From Akkermansia sp. (lineage in GTDB: Bacteria > Verrucomicrobiota > Verrucomicrobiia > Verrucomicrobiales > Akkermansiaceae), in assembly GCA_017409465.1 (NCBI GenBank), contig JAFQSQ010000046.1:1-64000 (forward strand): a stretch of DNA of 64,000 nucleotides. The letters are read 5' to 3'. Of the stretch, positions 15,834 through 25,297 are shown piece by piece. Within the stretch, counting starts at the first letter, position 1. Every line of letters starts with the position of its first letter. The notes beneath the pieces are model-generated. The model ran no database searches. It saw only the letters and a program-made list of their open reading frames with translations, and was not told where the DNA came from. The translations under genes were made by a program, and so were the position numbers.

Positions 15834-16409
15834 ATGAGGAATATCCTGCTTCTGCTGTCGGCTGTTGTTCTGCTGTGTCCGTCGGTGTATGCTCAGGCTG
15901 CCGAGCCATCGAAAACGGAGCGTGTGGTGAGTGGTTTACTGGATTTCGGGACAGCGGTGATGAAGAAGCGTGCCGCTGACAGAGAGGCTGCTTCTACTCC
16001 GCAGGCTGTTGAGGCAAATGCGCCGGCTGAGGCAGAGGAGAGCAGAATGACCCGATTGGGAAAGTCCGTAGGTACCCTGGTGCAGGGAATGAGTGATCCA
16101 CACTTTCTGGCAGAAAAGATAGCGACCGTACTCAGGGAAACGGGGGAACTGGTTCTGCGCGAATATCTGGAGCAATATAAGGCCGAGGGTAGAGCCTATA
16201 CCCGAGAGCTGGCCAATATCATCACCGAGCGTATTGTGAATCATGATAAGGTGGCATCCACGCTGCGTTCCATACGGATGCTTTGTTGGGGAGTTGTTAT
16301 CTACCTCTCGGTGATTACTTTGCTCATCTTCTTTATGCTCTGGCGCATGAAGTGCTCGAACGAAAAAGTCCTCAGGGCGATAGAGGAGCTGCGTCAAAGA
16401 AGCCGCTGA
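15834..16409 (+). CDS. Membrane protein of unknown function
   Basis: The 191-residue protein has an N-terminal signal peptide (MRNILLLLSAVVLLC... cleavage near AQAAE), a periplasmic helical part (about 25-145) and one C-terminal transmembrane segment (about 148-172) followed by a short basic tail. No family is recognised. It is transcribed alone and converges on mpl; its stop codon lies inside the hairpin at 16402-16425. Confidence 0.75.
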   Translation: MRNILLLLSAVVLLCPSVYAQAAEPSKTERVVSGLLDFGTAVMKKRAADREAASTPQAVEANAPAEAEESRMTRLGKSVGTLVQGMSDPHFLAEKIATVLRETGELVLREYLEQYKAEGRAYTRELANIITERIVNHDKVASTLRSIRMLCWGVVIYLSVITLLIFFMLWRMKCSNEKVLRAIEELRQRSR

Positions 16410-16425
16410 GGTGTCCCTCAGCGGC
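16402..16425. terminator. Hairpin between convergent genes
   Basis: Perfect 9-bp stem GCCGCTGAG/CTCAGCGGC with a 6-base loop, overlapping the stop codon of the upstream gene. No T-tract, so termination would not be of the classic type. Confidence 0.45.
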
Positions 16426-16457
16426 GGTAGGAGAGTCGGTAGGAGCGCCTGACGGTG

Positions 16458-17882
16458 TTACTGTGCCAGGGCGGCCAGCAGCTTGTTGTGGATACCGCCG
16501 AAGCCGCCGTTGCTCATCACCAGCAGCACATCGCCGGGGTGGACATGGGTCACCACATGCGCCACGATGTCGTCTACATCCTTGCCCAGATGGCACTGTT
16601 TGCCGCAGGCTGCGATTTCTTCGCAGAGTAACTGTTCGTTGAGCTGTTCTTCCGGCTTGAGCTTCTTGTGATTCTCGACATGAGCCACCACGGCGAAGTC
16701 GGCCTCTGCCAGCGACTGCGCCAGCTCATGTTGGAAAAGGTTGCGGATGGTGGTGTTGCTGCGGGGTTCGAAAAGAACCCAGATGCGGCTCTTGGGATAG
16801 CGCTGGCGAATCCCGGTGATGGCCTGGGAGATAGCGGTGGGGTGGTGGGCGAAATCATCCACCACGGTGATGCTGTGTACCGTGCCGCGTACTTCCTGGC
16901 GACGGGCGACCCCTTCAAAGGAGTTGAGGGCATCGCTGATTTGCTCTGCATTCAGTCCGGCGACTCGGGCTGCACAGGCTGCCATAGCGGCATTGCGAAT
17001 GTTGAAGTCACCAATCATGGGCACGTTGAGAGTCGTGCCGTTGAGGGCGTAGGGGGCGTCTTCGGCCGTAGTCAGAGTGAATGAGGAGCCATCGGTGCGG
17101 TGGGCGATATTGCCGATGCGTACATCGGCCTGCTCACTCATGCCAACGCTGACGATGCGTACGGTGCGGAGTTCTCTGGCGGCGTGCTCGCGCACGGCTG
17201 CACAGTTCGGGCAATCGGCATTGATGAAGACAAGCCCGTTGGAGGGAACCACGCGCAGCAACCGCTCAAAGGAGAGTTTAATCTCATCCACGTTGGCGTA
17301 GATGTCGGCATGATCCATCTCGATATTGTTGATGATGACCACCTCCGGCAGGTAGTGCAGGAACTTGGAGCGCTTGTCGAAGAATGAGGTGTCGTACTCA
17401 TCTCCCTCCAGCACGCAGAAATCGGAGTCGGTGAAGCGTCCGCCGCGTCCCAGATTGCGGGCAATGCCGCCAATCATGAAGCTGGGGTTGAGCCCGTTTG
17501 CCTCCATCATCCAGGTCAGCATGGAGGTGGTGGTGGTTTTGCCGTGGGTACCGGTGACTACAAAATTGCGGTGCCCCCAGAGGAAAAACTCTTTCATGGT
17601 TTCCGGCAGGCTCATGTAGCGCAGGCGGCGGTCGAGAACAGCTTCCACCTCGGTATTGCCGCGGCTCATGGCATTGCCGATGACGATGAGTTCCGCATCA
17701 TCCGGAATGTTGGAGGGCTTGTAGCCCTGGAAAATCTGAATGCCCTCACTCTCCAGAAAAGTGGACATGGGCGGGTAGACGTTGGCATCGGTGCCGGTGA
17801 CCACAAAGCCCTTGCGTGCCATGGCTGAGGCGACAGCCCCCATTGCAGTACCGCATATTCCGAGGAAATGAACGTGTTTCAT
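16458..17882 (-). CDS. mpl: UDP-MurNAc:L-Ala-gamma-D-Glu-meso-DAP ligase (murein recycling)
   Basis: The 474-residue Mur-ligase attaches recycled tripeptide to UDP-MurNAc. The N-terminal nucleotide motif MKHVHFLGICGTAMG is typical of Mpl and MurC. The ATP loop is GTHGKTTTTSML (about residue 111), followed by NNIEMDHADIY and the C-terminal DDFAHHPTAI with FEPRSNT, which are Mpl-specific in detail. It implies that the organism recycles its cell wall. No other mur genes are nearby, and the gene has no obvious operon partner. Confidence 0.95.
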   Translation of the reverse strand: MKHVHFLGICGTAMGAVASAMARKGFVVTGTDANVYPPMSTFLESEGIQIFQGYKPSNIPDDAELIVIGNAMSRGNTEVEAVLDRRLRYMSLPETMKEFFLWGHRNFVVTGTHGKTTTTSMLTWMMEANGLNPSFMIGGIARNLGRGGRFTDSDFCVLEGDEYDTSFFDKRSKFLHYLPEVVIINNIEMDHADIYANVDEIKLSFERLLRVVPSNGLVFINADCPNCAAVREHAARELRTVRIVSVGMSEQADVRIGNIAHRTDGSSFTLTTAEDAPYALNGTTLNVPMIGDFNIRNAAMAACAARVAGLNAEQISDALNSFEGVARRQEVRGTVHSITVVDDFAHHPTAISQAITGIRQRYPKSRIWVLFEPRSNTTIRNLFQHELAQSLAEADFAVVAHVENHKKLKPEEQLNEQLLCEEIAACGKQCHLGKDVDDIVAHVVTHVHPGDVLLVMSNGGFGGIHNKLLAALAQ

Positions 17883-18128
17883 GTATATTCTGGTGGAGTG
17901 AAGAGAGCTAAGAGGTTATATCATCTCTCTTCATTTGGCAAGTGTTTTTTACGTTAGCGCTCTTAGCCCACTTTTTTCAATGTAAAGAAAACATGAAAGC
18001 CGGAGGGGGTCATCGTAGAATGGATAGGATAACTGAAAGAGTTGACGACATGTAGGACGCAGCAGGCTGAGAATGGGGATATTCGCCCTTTGCTCTGTGA
18101 CATATTTGCCTGATGACATAATACAATA

Positions 18129-18156
18129 TTGAGGCGCGCGCGTACGCGCGTATAAT
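18129..18156 (+). promoter_or_regulatory. gyrB promoter with a Z-DNA-prone palindromic spacer
   Basis: A consensus -10 TATAAT (18151-18156) lies 16 bases from a weak -35 TTGAGG (18129-18134). The spacer contains the perfect palindrome CGCGCGTACGCGCG (18137-18150), and 18134-18154 alternate purine-pyrimidine for 21 bases. The ATG is 11 bases downstream. Upstream, 17883-18128 holds no gene. Confidence 0.75.
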
Positions 18157-18167
18157 GGGTGGCACTT

Positions 18168-20726
18168 ATGAGTGATAACACAACGCCCCCGGAGGATGCT
18201 GAAAAGCTTTCGACCGGGGCTCAGCAGGAGTACGGCGCCGCCCAGATTGATAAGCTGGAGGGTCTGGAAGCCGTGCGTAAGCGTCCGGGTATGTACATTG
18301 GTGACCCGGATGAACGTGGTTTGCATCATTGCGTGTTTGAGGTGCTGGATAACTCCATCGACGAGCATCTGGCCGGATATTGCAGCAAAATCATCATCCA
18401 GATACACGAGGGCGGTACCATCTCCGTGATTGACAACGGACGCGGTATTCCGGTGGATATGCACCCCAAGTTCGGTATTCCCGCCGTGGAGCTGGTGCTC
18501 ACCAACCTGCACGCCGGCGGTAAGTTCGGCCAGGGTGCTTACAAGTATTCCGGCGGTCTGCACGGTGTGGGTGCCAAGTGTGTGAACGCGCTTTCCGACT
18601 TCTTCAAGGCAGAGGTGCGCCGCGACGGCAAGCGCCACGTCATCACTTTTGAGCGCGGCAAGACGGTGGAGAAGCTGCATGTGACCGGTTCCTGCCCGGA
18701 ATCGCAGACCGGCACGGCCATCACCTTCCTGCCGGATCCGACCATCTTTACGGATACCACGGAGTTCAAGTTCGACCTGCTGGCTCGCCGTCTGCGCGAG
18801 CTCGCCTTCCTGAATCCCGGTCTTGTCATCGAACTGACAGATGAACGCAGCGGTCAGGAGCGCACGGAGACGTTTTATTACAAGGACGGTATCAAGGAGT
18901 TCGTGAAGCAGCTGGGTGAGAATAAGACTCTCATTACCGCTGAGCCCATCGTCATGAGCGGTGTGCGCCACATTGAGGTGGAGTACGACGGCAAGACCAT
19001 GGAGGATGATGTCATCGTGGACGTGGTGATGCAGTACAACGACAGCGACCGCTACCAGATTCAGTGCTACGCCAACTCCATCTTCAACGCGGACGGCGGT
19101 ACGCACCTTTCCGGTTTCCGCAGCTCGCTCACCCGCGCTATCAACAACTACGCCAAGAGCAACAACCTGCTGAAGGATAAAGACCCCAGCCTGAACGGCG
19201 ATGACGTGCGTGAGGGCCTCGTGGCGGTCATCTCCGTGAAGATGCCCAACCCGCGTTTCTCCTCCCAGACCAAGGACAAGCTGGTGAATACAGAGATTGA
19301 AGGCGTTGTCAGCAGCGTGGTGTATGAGGAGCTCAAGGAATACTTTGAGGAGAACCCCGCCGTGGCCAAGGTCATCATCGACCGCTGCCTCATTGCCTCC
19401 CGCGCCCGTGAGGCCGCCCGTAAGGCTCGCGAAAGTGTGCGCAAGAGCGCCATGACCGTGGGCGGCGGTCTGCCCGGCAAACTGGCAGACTGCTCCAACC
19501 GCGACCCGCAGAAGTGCGAGCTCTTCATTGTGGAGGGTGACTCTGCAGGCGGTTCCGCCAAGACAGCTCGTGACCGCCGTACGCAGGCTATTCTGCCGCT
19601 GCGCGGTAAGATTCTCAACGTGGAGAAAGCCCGTCTGGATCGTGCGCTGGGCAGTGAGACCATTCAGAACATCATCACCGCCATTGGTGCCGGTATCGGC
19701 GATGGGGAAGGTGAGGGCTCTTTTGATCTGTCGAAGGTGCGTTATCACAAGATTATTCTGATGGCTGATGCCGACGTGGACGGTGCGCATATCTGCACGC
19801 TGCTGCTCACGCTCTTCTGCCGCCACATGCCGCAGCTGGTGCGTGCGGGGTATCTCTACATTGCCCAGCCGCCGCTCTACCGCGTCATTCACCGCAAGGT
19901 GGAGCAGTATGTGCAGGACGAGGTATCGCTGAACCGTAAGCTCATTTCTCTGGGTGCCGGGGATGTGACCCTGCGCACGCCGGACGGCAGCCAAACCTAT
20001 GATGCCGATACGCTCATGGGTATTCTGGAGACGCTCATTTCCCTGCAGAAGTATGAGGGCAGCGTGGCCAGCCACGGCGGTGATTTCCGCGACCTGCTGC
20101 GCCACCGTGCCGCCACCGGCAATTTCCCGCAGTATCTGGTGAAGGTGCGCTGCGGCAATGATGAGGAGGTGCAGTATTTTGCCGATATGGAGAGCCTGAC
20201 GGCGTTCTCTGATGAGAACCGCGACCTCTTCCTCTTCGGTGAGCCGAGCGAGGAGGAGCTGGCTGCCAATCCGCTGCCGGTGCGTGAGGGCCCCAGCCGC
20301 CGTGCCCTGCTGCACGAGCTGCACGAGGCCAAGGCCATCACCCGCGTGCTGACGCGTCTGGAGGAACTGGGCATTGCCGCTGATAAGCTGTTGAGCGATG
20401 ATGCCCCGGTCTTCGAACTGGTGGAAAATTCCCGCAACGTGGTGACCTCCATCAACTACGTGCCGGATATCCTGACCAAGGTGCTGGAAATCGGCGGCCG
20501 CAGCGTGAGCATCACCCGATTCAAAGGTCTGGGTGAAATGAACGCCAAGGACCTGTATGACACCACCATGGACCCGGAGAAGCGCGAGCTGCTGCGCGTG
20601 CGTCTGGATGATGACAACGCCGTGCAGGCAGATAAGATGTTCACCATCCTCATGGGTGATTTGGTGGAGCCCCGCCGCCGCTTCATTGAGGATAATGCCC
20701 TCAACGTCCGTAACCTCGATGTGTAA
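18168..20726 (+). CDS. gyrB: DNA gyrase subunit B
   Basis: The 852-residue ATPase subunit of gyrase shows the GHKL pocket (EVLDNSIDEHLAG, DNGRGIPVD, GLHGVGAKCVNALS) and the TOPRIM domain (EGDSAGGSAKTARDR, PLRGKILNVEKA, DADVDGAHI). The end is SITRFKGLGEMNAKDLY...VEPRRRFIEDNA. Between QPPLYRV and the RFKGLGEMN motif there are about 200 residues where B. subtilis has about 35, an insertion like that of E. coli GyrB. ATG 18168 is used; an in-frame GTG at 18159 is too near the promoter. gyrA follows 24 bases later. Confidence 0.97.
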   Translation: MSDNTTPPEDAEKLSTGAQQEYGAAQIDKLEGLEAVRKRPGMYIGDPDERGLHHCVFEVLDNSIDEHLAGYCSKIIIQIHEGGTISVIDNGRGIPVDMHPKFGIPAVELVLTNLHAGGKFGQGAYKYSGGLHGVGAKCVNALSDFFKAEVRRDGKRHVITFERGKTVEKLHVTGSCPESQTGTAITFLPDPTIFTDTTEFKFDLLARRLRELAFLNPGLVIELTDERSGQERTETFYYKDGIKEFVKQLGENKTLITAEPIVMSGVRHIEVEYDGKTMEDDVIVDVVMQYNDSDRYQIQCYANSIFNADGGTHLSGFRSSLTRAINNYAKSNNLLKDKDPSLNGDDVREGLVAVISVKMPNPRFSSQTKDKLVNTEIEGVVSSVVYEELKEYFEENPAVAKVIIDRCLIASRAREAARKARESVRKSAMTVGGGLPGKLADCSNRDPQKCELFIVEGDSAGGSAKTARDRRTQAILPLRGKILNVEKARLDRALGSETIQNIITAIGAGIGDGEGEGSFDLSKVRYHKIILMADADVDGAHICTLLLTLFCRHMPQLVRAGYLYIAQPPLYRVIHRKVEQYVQDEVSLNRKLISLGAGDVTLRTPDGSQTYDADTLMGILETLISLQKYEGSVASHGGDFRDLLRHRAATGNFPQYLVKVRCGNDEEVQYFADMESLTAFSDENRDLFLFGEPSEEELAANPLPVREGPSRRALLHELHEAKAITRVLTRLEELGIAADKLLSDDAPVFELVENSRNVVTSINYVPDILTKVLEIGGRSVSITRFKGLGEMNAKDLYDTTMDPEKRELLRVRLDDDNAVQADKMFTILMGDLVEPRRRFIEDNALNVRNLDV

Positions 20727-20750
20727 CCCCCAACCCTTTTTACCTGAATT

Positions 20751-23351
20751 ATGAGTGAAACAAGAATTCGCCCGGTAGACGTGGCAGAGGAGGTTTCCCG
20801 CAGCTTCCTGGACTACTCCATGTCGGTCATTATCTCCCGCGCCCTGCCGGATGCGCGTGACGGTCTCAAACCCTCCCAGCGCCGCGTGCTCTACGCCATG
20901 CATGAGCTGGGGCTGGTGCCCTCCAAGGGGACGGTCAAGTGCGGTCGTATCGTGGGTGATACCATCGGTAAATACCACCCGCACGGTGATGCCTCTGCCT
21001 ACGGCACACTGGTGAACATGGCACAGTCCTGGTACATGCGCGATGTGCTGGTGCTGGGGCAGGGTAACTTCGGTTCGCCGGAAGGTGACCCGCCCGCTGC
21101 TTACCGATACACGGAGGCCAAGCTGAGCCACCTGGGGCTTTCCCTGATGGATGACCTGGACAAGGACACGGTGGATTTCCAGCCGAACTATGATAACAGT
21201 ACCACGGAGCCTGTGGTGTTCCCCTCCGCCTTCCCGAACCTGTTGGTGAACGGCGGGCAGGGTATTGCCGTGGGTATGGCCACCAACATGGCTCCGCACA
21301 ACCTCGGTGAGGTGGTGGACGGTGTCTGTGCCTACATTGATAATCCCCATATCACCAGCGAGCAGCTGCGTGCCTATATCAAGGGGCCGGACTTCCCCAC
21401 GGGCGGCTACGTGCTGGGTTACAAGGGCATTGACAGCTACTTCCGCACCGGACGCGGCAGCGTCCGCATGCGCGGCAAGATTGAGGTGGTCACCAATGAG
21501 AACGGACGCGAGTTCCTCCATATCTCGGACGTGCCCTACGGGGTGAACCGCGCCGTGCTGCAGGAGCGTATCGCAGAGCTGGTGCGTGATAAGGTTATCA
21601 CGGACATTGCCGGCATGCGCGACCTGACGGACTACATTGAGATTGAGCTGAAGCGCGATGCCCGCCCGCAGGTGGTCATCAACCAGCTCTACAAGCTCAC
21701 CAGTCTGGACACCTCCTTTGCCGTGAACATGCTGGCCATTCATGAGGGGCGCCCGAAGGTGCTGACCATGAAGGATGCCATCAACTTCTATGTGGAGCAC
21801 CGCCGCGAGGTGATTGTGCGCCGCACGAAGTACCTGCTGCGCAAGGCGGAGGACCGCGCAGAGGTGCTGGAAGCCTACCTGATTGCCCTGGCCAATCTGG
21901 ATGAGTTCATCCGCATCATCCGCGATTCCAGGAACCGTGAGGATGCCCGCAACCGCCTGATGGCTTTCCGCTTCCCGGTGGCTCTGGCCAAGGGGCTGGG
22001 CATTCTCATCCACAGCCAGCCTTCCGTGCAGGGGGATGACTACGTGTTCACGGAGCGCCAGGTGAACGCCATCCTTGAGCTGCGCCTCTACCAGCTCACC
22101 GCTCTGGAAAACGACAAGATTTCCGATGAGTACAAGAAGCTGCTGGAACTGATTGAGGATTATCTGGACATTCTGGCCAACGAGGCCCGCGTGCTGGGTA
22201 TTGTGAAAGATGAGCTGCGTGCCATCAAGGAGAAGTACGCCACGCCGCGCATGACCCACATCATCCCGTTTGAAGGCGATATGGCCATTGAGGACCTCAT
22301 CCCCAATGATTCCATGATTGTGACCATCACCCACAGCGGTTACATCAAGCGCACCAACTCGGATGAATACCGCCTGCAGGCCCGCGGCGGCAAGGGAATC
22401 AAGGCTGCCACCACCAAGAGCAAGAAGGATGCCAACGACTACGTGGAGCATCTGTTTGCCGCACAGAATCATGACTATATCATGTTCTTCACCAACACCG
22501 GGCGTGTGTACGTGGAGCGCGTGTATGAGATTGATGAGGCCGCCCGCAGTGCCCAGGGACGCTCCATCAAGAACCTGCTGGACCTGCAGGCAGAGGAGCG
22601 CATTGCCGCTATCCTGCGTCTGGAGCGCCGCGTGAGCGAGGATGGTAAGGATATCACCTTTGCCGAGGATTCCGGCAACGTGGTCTTTGCCACGAAGGAC
22701 GGCACCGTCAAGAAGACGGCTCTCAACGACTTCGTGAACTATCGCAAGGCCGGTATCATCGCCATCAACCTGGAGGAAGGGAACTCGCTGGTCAATGCCA
22801 TGCTCACCACCGGGGAGCAGGATGTGGTCATCGTAACCCACAACGGTATGAGCATTCGCTTCAGCGAGAGCGATATGCGCACCCAGGGCCGCAACACCAT
22901 CGGTGTGCGCGGTATCAAGCTGCGCGAGGGTGACTACGTGGTGGCTCTGGCCGTGGTGCCGAATGATGAGGAGACTCTCCTCGTGGTTTCGGAGAACGGT
23001 CTGGGCAAGCGCACCAAGTTTGCCGAGTACCGCTTGCAGAGCCGCGGTGGTATCGGTATCAAGACTATGAACTGCACGGACAAGACCGGTCTGGTTGTCT
23101 CTGCCACCACGGTGACGGATGAGGATGAGCTGATGATTATGACCAACGGCGGGCAGTCCGTCCGCATGAAGGTCAACACCGTCCGTGAGACCGGTCGCGC
23201 CACTCAGGGCGTGAAGCTCATCACTCTCAACGATAAGGAGACCATTCAGGAAATCACCCTTGTCATCCCGGATGATGATGAGGAGGAGTCCGAAACGGAA
23301 TCTGATGCGGAGTCTGAAGGCGGCTCACCCGCCGAAGAAACGCAGGAGTAA
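20751..23351 (+). CDS. gyrA: DNA gyrase subunit A
   Basis: The 866-residue subunit has the winged-helix/tower region with catalytic Tyr in AAYRYTEAKLS (the E. coli Tyr122 equivalent) and a C-terminal six-bladed pinwheel. The gyrase-specific GyrA-box is QARGGKG (NSDEYRLQARGGKGIKAA). The quinolone-resistance region reads HPHGDASAYGTLV, with Ala at the E. coli Ser83 position and Gly at the Asp87 position. The protein ends in a very acidic, low-complexity tail (DDDEEESETESDAESEGG). Co-transcribed with gyrB. Confidence 0.97.
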   Translation: MSETRIRPVDVAEEVSRSFLDYSMSVIISRALPDARDGLKPSQRRVLYAMHELGLVPSKGTVKCGRIVGDTIGKYHPHGDASAYGTLVNMAQSWYMRDVLVLGQGNFGSPEGDPPAAYRYTEAKLSHLGLSLMDDLDKDTVDFQPNYDNSTTEPVVFPSAFPNLLVNGGQGIAVGMATNMAPHNLGEVVDGVCAYIDNPHITSEQLRAYIKGPDFPTGGYVLGYKGIDSYFRTGRGSVRMRGKIEVVTNENGREFLHISDVPYGVNRAVLQERIAELVRDKVITDIAGMRDLTDYIEIELKRDARPQVVINQLYKLTSLDTSFAVNMLAIHEGRPKVLTMKDAINFYVEHRREVIVRRTKYLLRKAEDRAEVLEAYLIALANLDEFIRIIRDSRNREDARNRLMAFRFPVALAKGLGILIHSQPSVQGDDYVFTERQVNAILELRLYQLTALENDKISDEYKKLLELIEDYLDILANEARVLGIVKDELRAIKEKYATPRMTHIIPFEGDMAIEDLIPNDSMIVTITHSGYIKRTNSDEYRLQARGGKGIKAATTKSKKDANDYVEHLFAAQNHDYIMFFTNTGRVYVERVYEIDEAARSAQGRSIKNLLDLQAEERIAAILRLERRVSEDGKDITFAEDSGNVVFATKDGTVKKTALNDFVNYRKAGIIAINLEEGNSLVNAMLTTGEQDVVIVTHNGMSIRFSESDMRTQGRNTIGVRGIKLREGDYVVALAVVPNDEETLLVVSENGLGKRTKFAEYRLQSRGGIGIKTMNCTDKTGLVVSATTVTDEDELMIMTNGGQSVRMKVNTVRETGRATQGVKLITLNDKETIQEITLVIPDDDEEESETESDAESEGGSPAEETQE

Positions 23352-23379
23352 ACCAAGCTCAATAGATATCACTCACGAG

Positions 23380-23410
23380 CCCCCTTTCTCTCGTTCGGAG
23401 GGAAAGGGGG
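23380..23410 (+). terminator. First hairpin after gyrA
   Basis: Stem CCCCCTTTC/GAAAGGGGG (23380-23388 and 23402-23410). No T-tract, but it precedes a second, better terminator. Confidence 0.5.
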
Positions 23411-23419
23411 TATAGGCAA

Positions 23420-23449
23420 AAAGCTCTGCCGATATGTCGGCAGAGCTTT
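23420..23449. terminator. Bidirectional terminator between gyrA and ispG
   Basis: Perfect 13-bp stem AAAGCTCTGCCGA/TCGGCAGAGCTTT with loop TATG. The minus strand continues with further T, so it mainly serves ispG. Confidence 0.85.
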
Positions 23450-23473
23450 GTCACAGTTGAGCTGTTGTGGGTG

Positions 23474-25216
23474 TCAGGCCGGGTCTACCCAGCGGCCATG
23501 ATCCTTGATGAGCTGTACCAGGTGCTGCACGGCCTCTTCCTGCGGGATATTCATCATCACCGGTGTGTGACCCACGTAGAGGTTAATCTTGTTCGGGGCA
23601 CCGCCCACATAGCCGAAGTCCGCGTCACTCATCTCACCGGGGCCGTTGACAATGCAGCCCATGATGGCGATTTTGACCCCCTTGAGGTGGCCGGTAGCCT
23701 CGCGGATACGAGCGGCCGCTTCCTGGATGTTGTAATGCGTGCGGCCACAGGACGGGCAGGAGACGTATTCTGTCTTGCTGAGTCGTACACCCGCCGCCTG
23801 GAGGATGTTGAAGCCGAGTCGGGATGCTTTTTCCGGATCTGCCTCACGGCGGATGAGGACGGCGTTGCCGATACCATCGCAGAGCAGGGAGCCGATGTTG
23901 ACGCCGCCGGCCATAGGGGCGCTGAGGCTTTCTGCACCGCCGAGCGTATCCTTCAACAGGATGCTGTGGCGCGTGGGGATGACGGCTGCCAGCAAGCGGA
24001 AGGCCTGCATCACCGGCATATCTACCCCGTCCTTCACCGTCACCAGGGTGGCGGGAGCATCCTGAAGGGATGCGGTGTCGGCGGGATTGCGCGGGTCGAC
24101 CTCCACGGCGGCACAGTCCTCTGCACTGATTTCCGGCATGAAGTCTTTCATCTGCGCCGGGTCGAGTGCCTGGCAGGCAGCTGCGGGGAGAACTACGCGT
24201 ACCGGTTCATTCCACCCCAGGGTGACACCGCCGCGCGTAATGACCTCTGCCTTGCGCTTGGTGTAGACAAAGGGGTCAAAGGCATGGGGCGTTTCTGCCG
24301 GTATGGGGGTGGTTGTTCCCATGACACCGGGCTGGTAGGGGGCTGCCAGCTCAAAGCCGGGTGCCACCTCATAGACCGGGTCTTCCGTGAGGGAGACGCG
24401 CAGGGTGTCACCGATGCCGTCTGCCAGCAGGGAGCCGATACCCGTGGCGCTCTTGATGCGGGCGTCCTCACCCTCGCCGGCCTCTGTCACTCCCAGGTGG
24501 ATGGGGTAGTTCCAGTCTTCACCGCTTTCTTTCAGTCGCTTCACCAGCAGGCGGTAGGCCTGAATCATCACCTTCACATTGGAGGACTTCATGGAGAATA
24601 CCAGCTGGTGGTAATTCAGCTCGCGGGCAATGCGGGCAAACTCCAGCGCGCTCTCCACCATGCCTTCCGGGGTGTCGCCGTAGCGGTTCAGGATACGGTC
24701 GGAGAGAGAGCCGTGGTTGGCACCCAGACGCATGGCGCGGCCATGTTCCTTGCAGAACAGCACCAGCGGGGTGAATGCCTTGCGGATTTTCTCCAGCTCC
24801 TCCTCGTATTCGGCATCGGTGTAATCCCGCTCCACAAACTTCTTCTTGTCCACGAAGTTGCCCGGGTTCACGCGGATTTTCTCCACCCACTTGGCGGCTT
24901 CCATGGCGGCATCCGGCTTGAAATGAATATCAGCCACCAGCGGAACCTGACACCCGGCGGCTCGCAACTCACGGGCGATGTTCTCCAGATTGGCGGCGTA
25001 GACCTTGGTCTGAGCGGTCAGACGGATGATTTCGCACCCGGCCTCAGCCAGAGCCAGGGCTTCTTTCACGCATCCCGCCGTATCCAGTGTATCGCTGGTC
25101 AGCATGGACTGAATGCGGATGGGGTGGACGCCGCCCAATCCCACGTTGCCCACCATGACTTCACGGGTGATTCGTCGGTTATATTGGTACAAACTCGGAC
25201 AATGAAGCGTGCTCAT
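23474..25216 (-). CDS. ispG: (E)-4-hydroxy-3-methylbut-2-enyl-diphosphate synthase (MEP pathway)
   Basis: The 580-residue iron-sulfur enzyme reduces MEcPP to HMBPP in isoprenoid synthesis. The TIM-barrel half starts ITREVMVGNVGLGG and contains VADIHFKPDAAM and RVNPGNF. The [4Fe-4S] half has SCPSCGRT and MGCIVNGPGE. Ordinary bacterial IspG has about 360-400 residues; this one has the extra middle domain (about residues 265-430) known from Chlamydiae, Bacteroidetes and plants. The promoter ends 6 bases before the ATG. Confidence 0.96.
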   Translation of the reverse strand: MSTLHCPSLYQYNRRITREVMVGNVGLGGVHPIRIQSMLTSDTLDTAGCVKEALALAEAGCEIIRLTAQTKVYAANLENIARELRAAGCQVPLVADIHFKPDAAMEAAKWVEKIRVNPGNFVDKKKFVERDYTDAEYEEELEKIRKAFTPLVLFCKEHGRAMRLGANHGSLSDRILNRYGDTPEGMVESALEFARIARELNYHQLVFSMKSSNVKVMIQAYRLLVKRLKESGEDWNYPIHLGVTEAGEGEDARIKSATGIGSLLADGIGDTLRVSLTEDPVYEVAPGFELAAPYQPGVMGTTTPIPAETPHAFDPFVYTKRKAEVITRGGVTLGWNEPVRVVLPAAACQALDPAQMKDFMPEISAEDCAAVEVDPRNPADTASLQDAPATLVTVKDGVDMPVMQAFRLLAAVIPTRHSILLKDTLGGAESLSAPMAGGVNIGSLLCDGIGNAVLIRREADPEKASRLGFNILQAAGVRLSKTEYVSCPSCGRTHYNIQEAAARIREATGHLKGVKIAIMGCIVNGPGEMSDADFGYVGGAPNKINLYVGHTPVMMNIPQEEAVQHLVQLIKDHGRWVDPA

Positions 25217-25222
25217 GCCCCC

Positions 25223-25251
25223 ACTTTACTCTCCCTTTCCGCATATTTCAA
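25223..25251 (-). promoter_or_regulatory. ispG promoter, leaderless type
   Basis: Minus strand TTGAAA (25246-25251), 17-bp spacer, TAAAGT (25223-25228), then six bases to the ATG. Confidence 0.7.
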
Positions 25252-25297
25252 GTAATAAACCGTGTCGGTGCGCGTTTTGCTGTTGACTTTTTGCTTA

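Noticed and set aside
17949-22841. 1630-codon open frame on the minus strand opposite gyrB and gyrA
   Set aside because: It is the antisense shadow of two certain genes; its His/Val/Leu-rich product has no domain, and it results from the G+C-rich codon bias of the real genes.
23465-25255. 596-codon open frame opposite ispG
   Set aside because: Antisense shadow; ispG has all iron-sulfur and barrel motifs.
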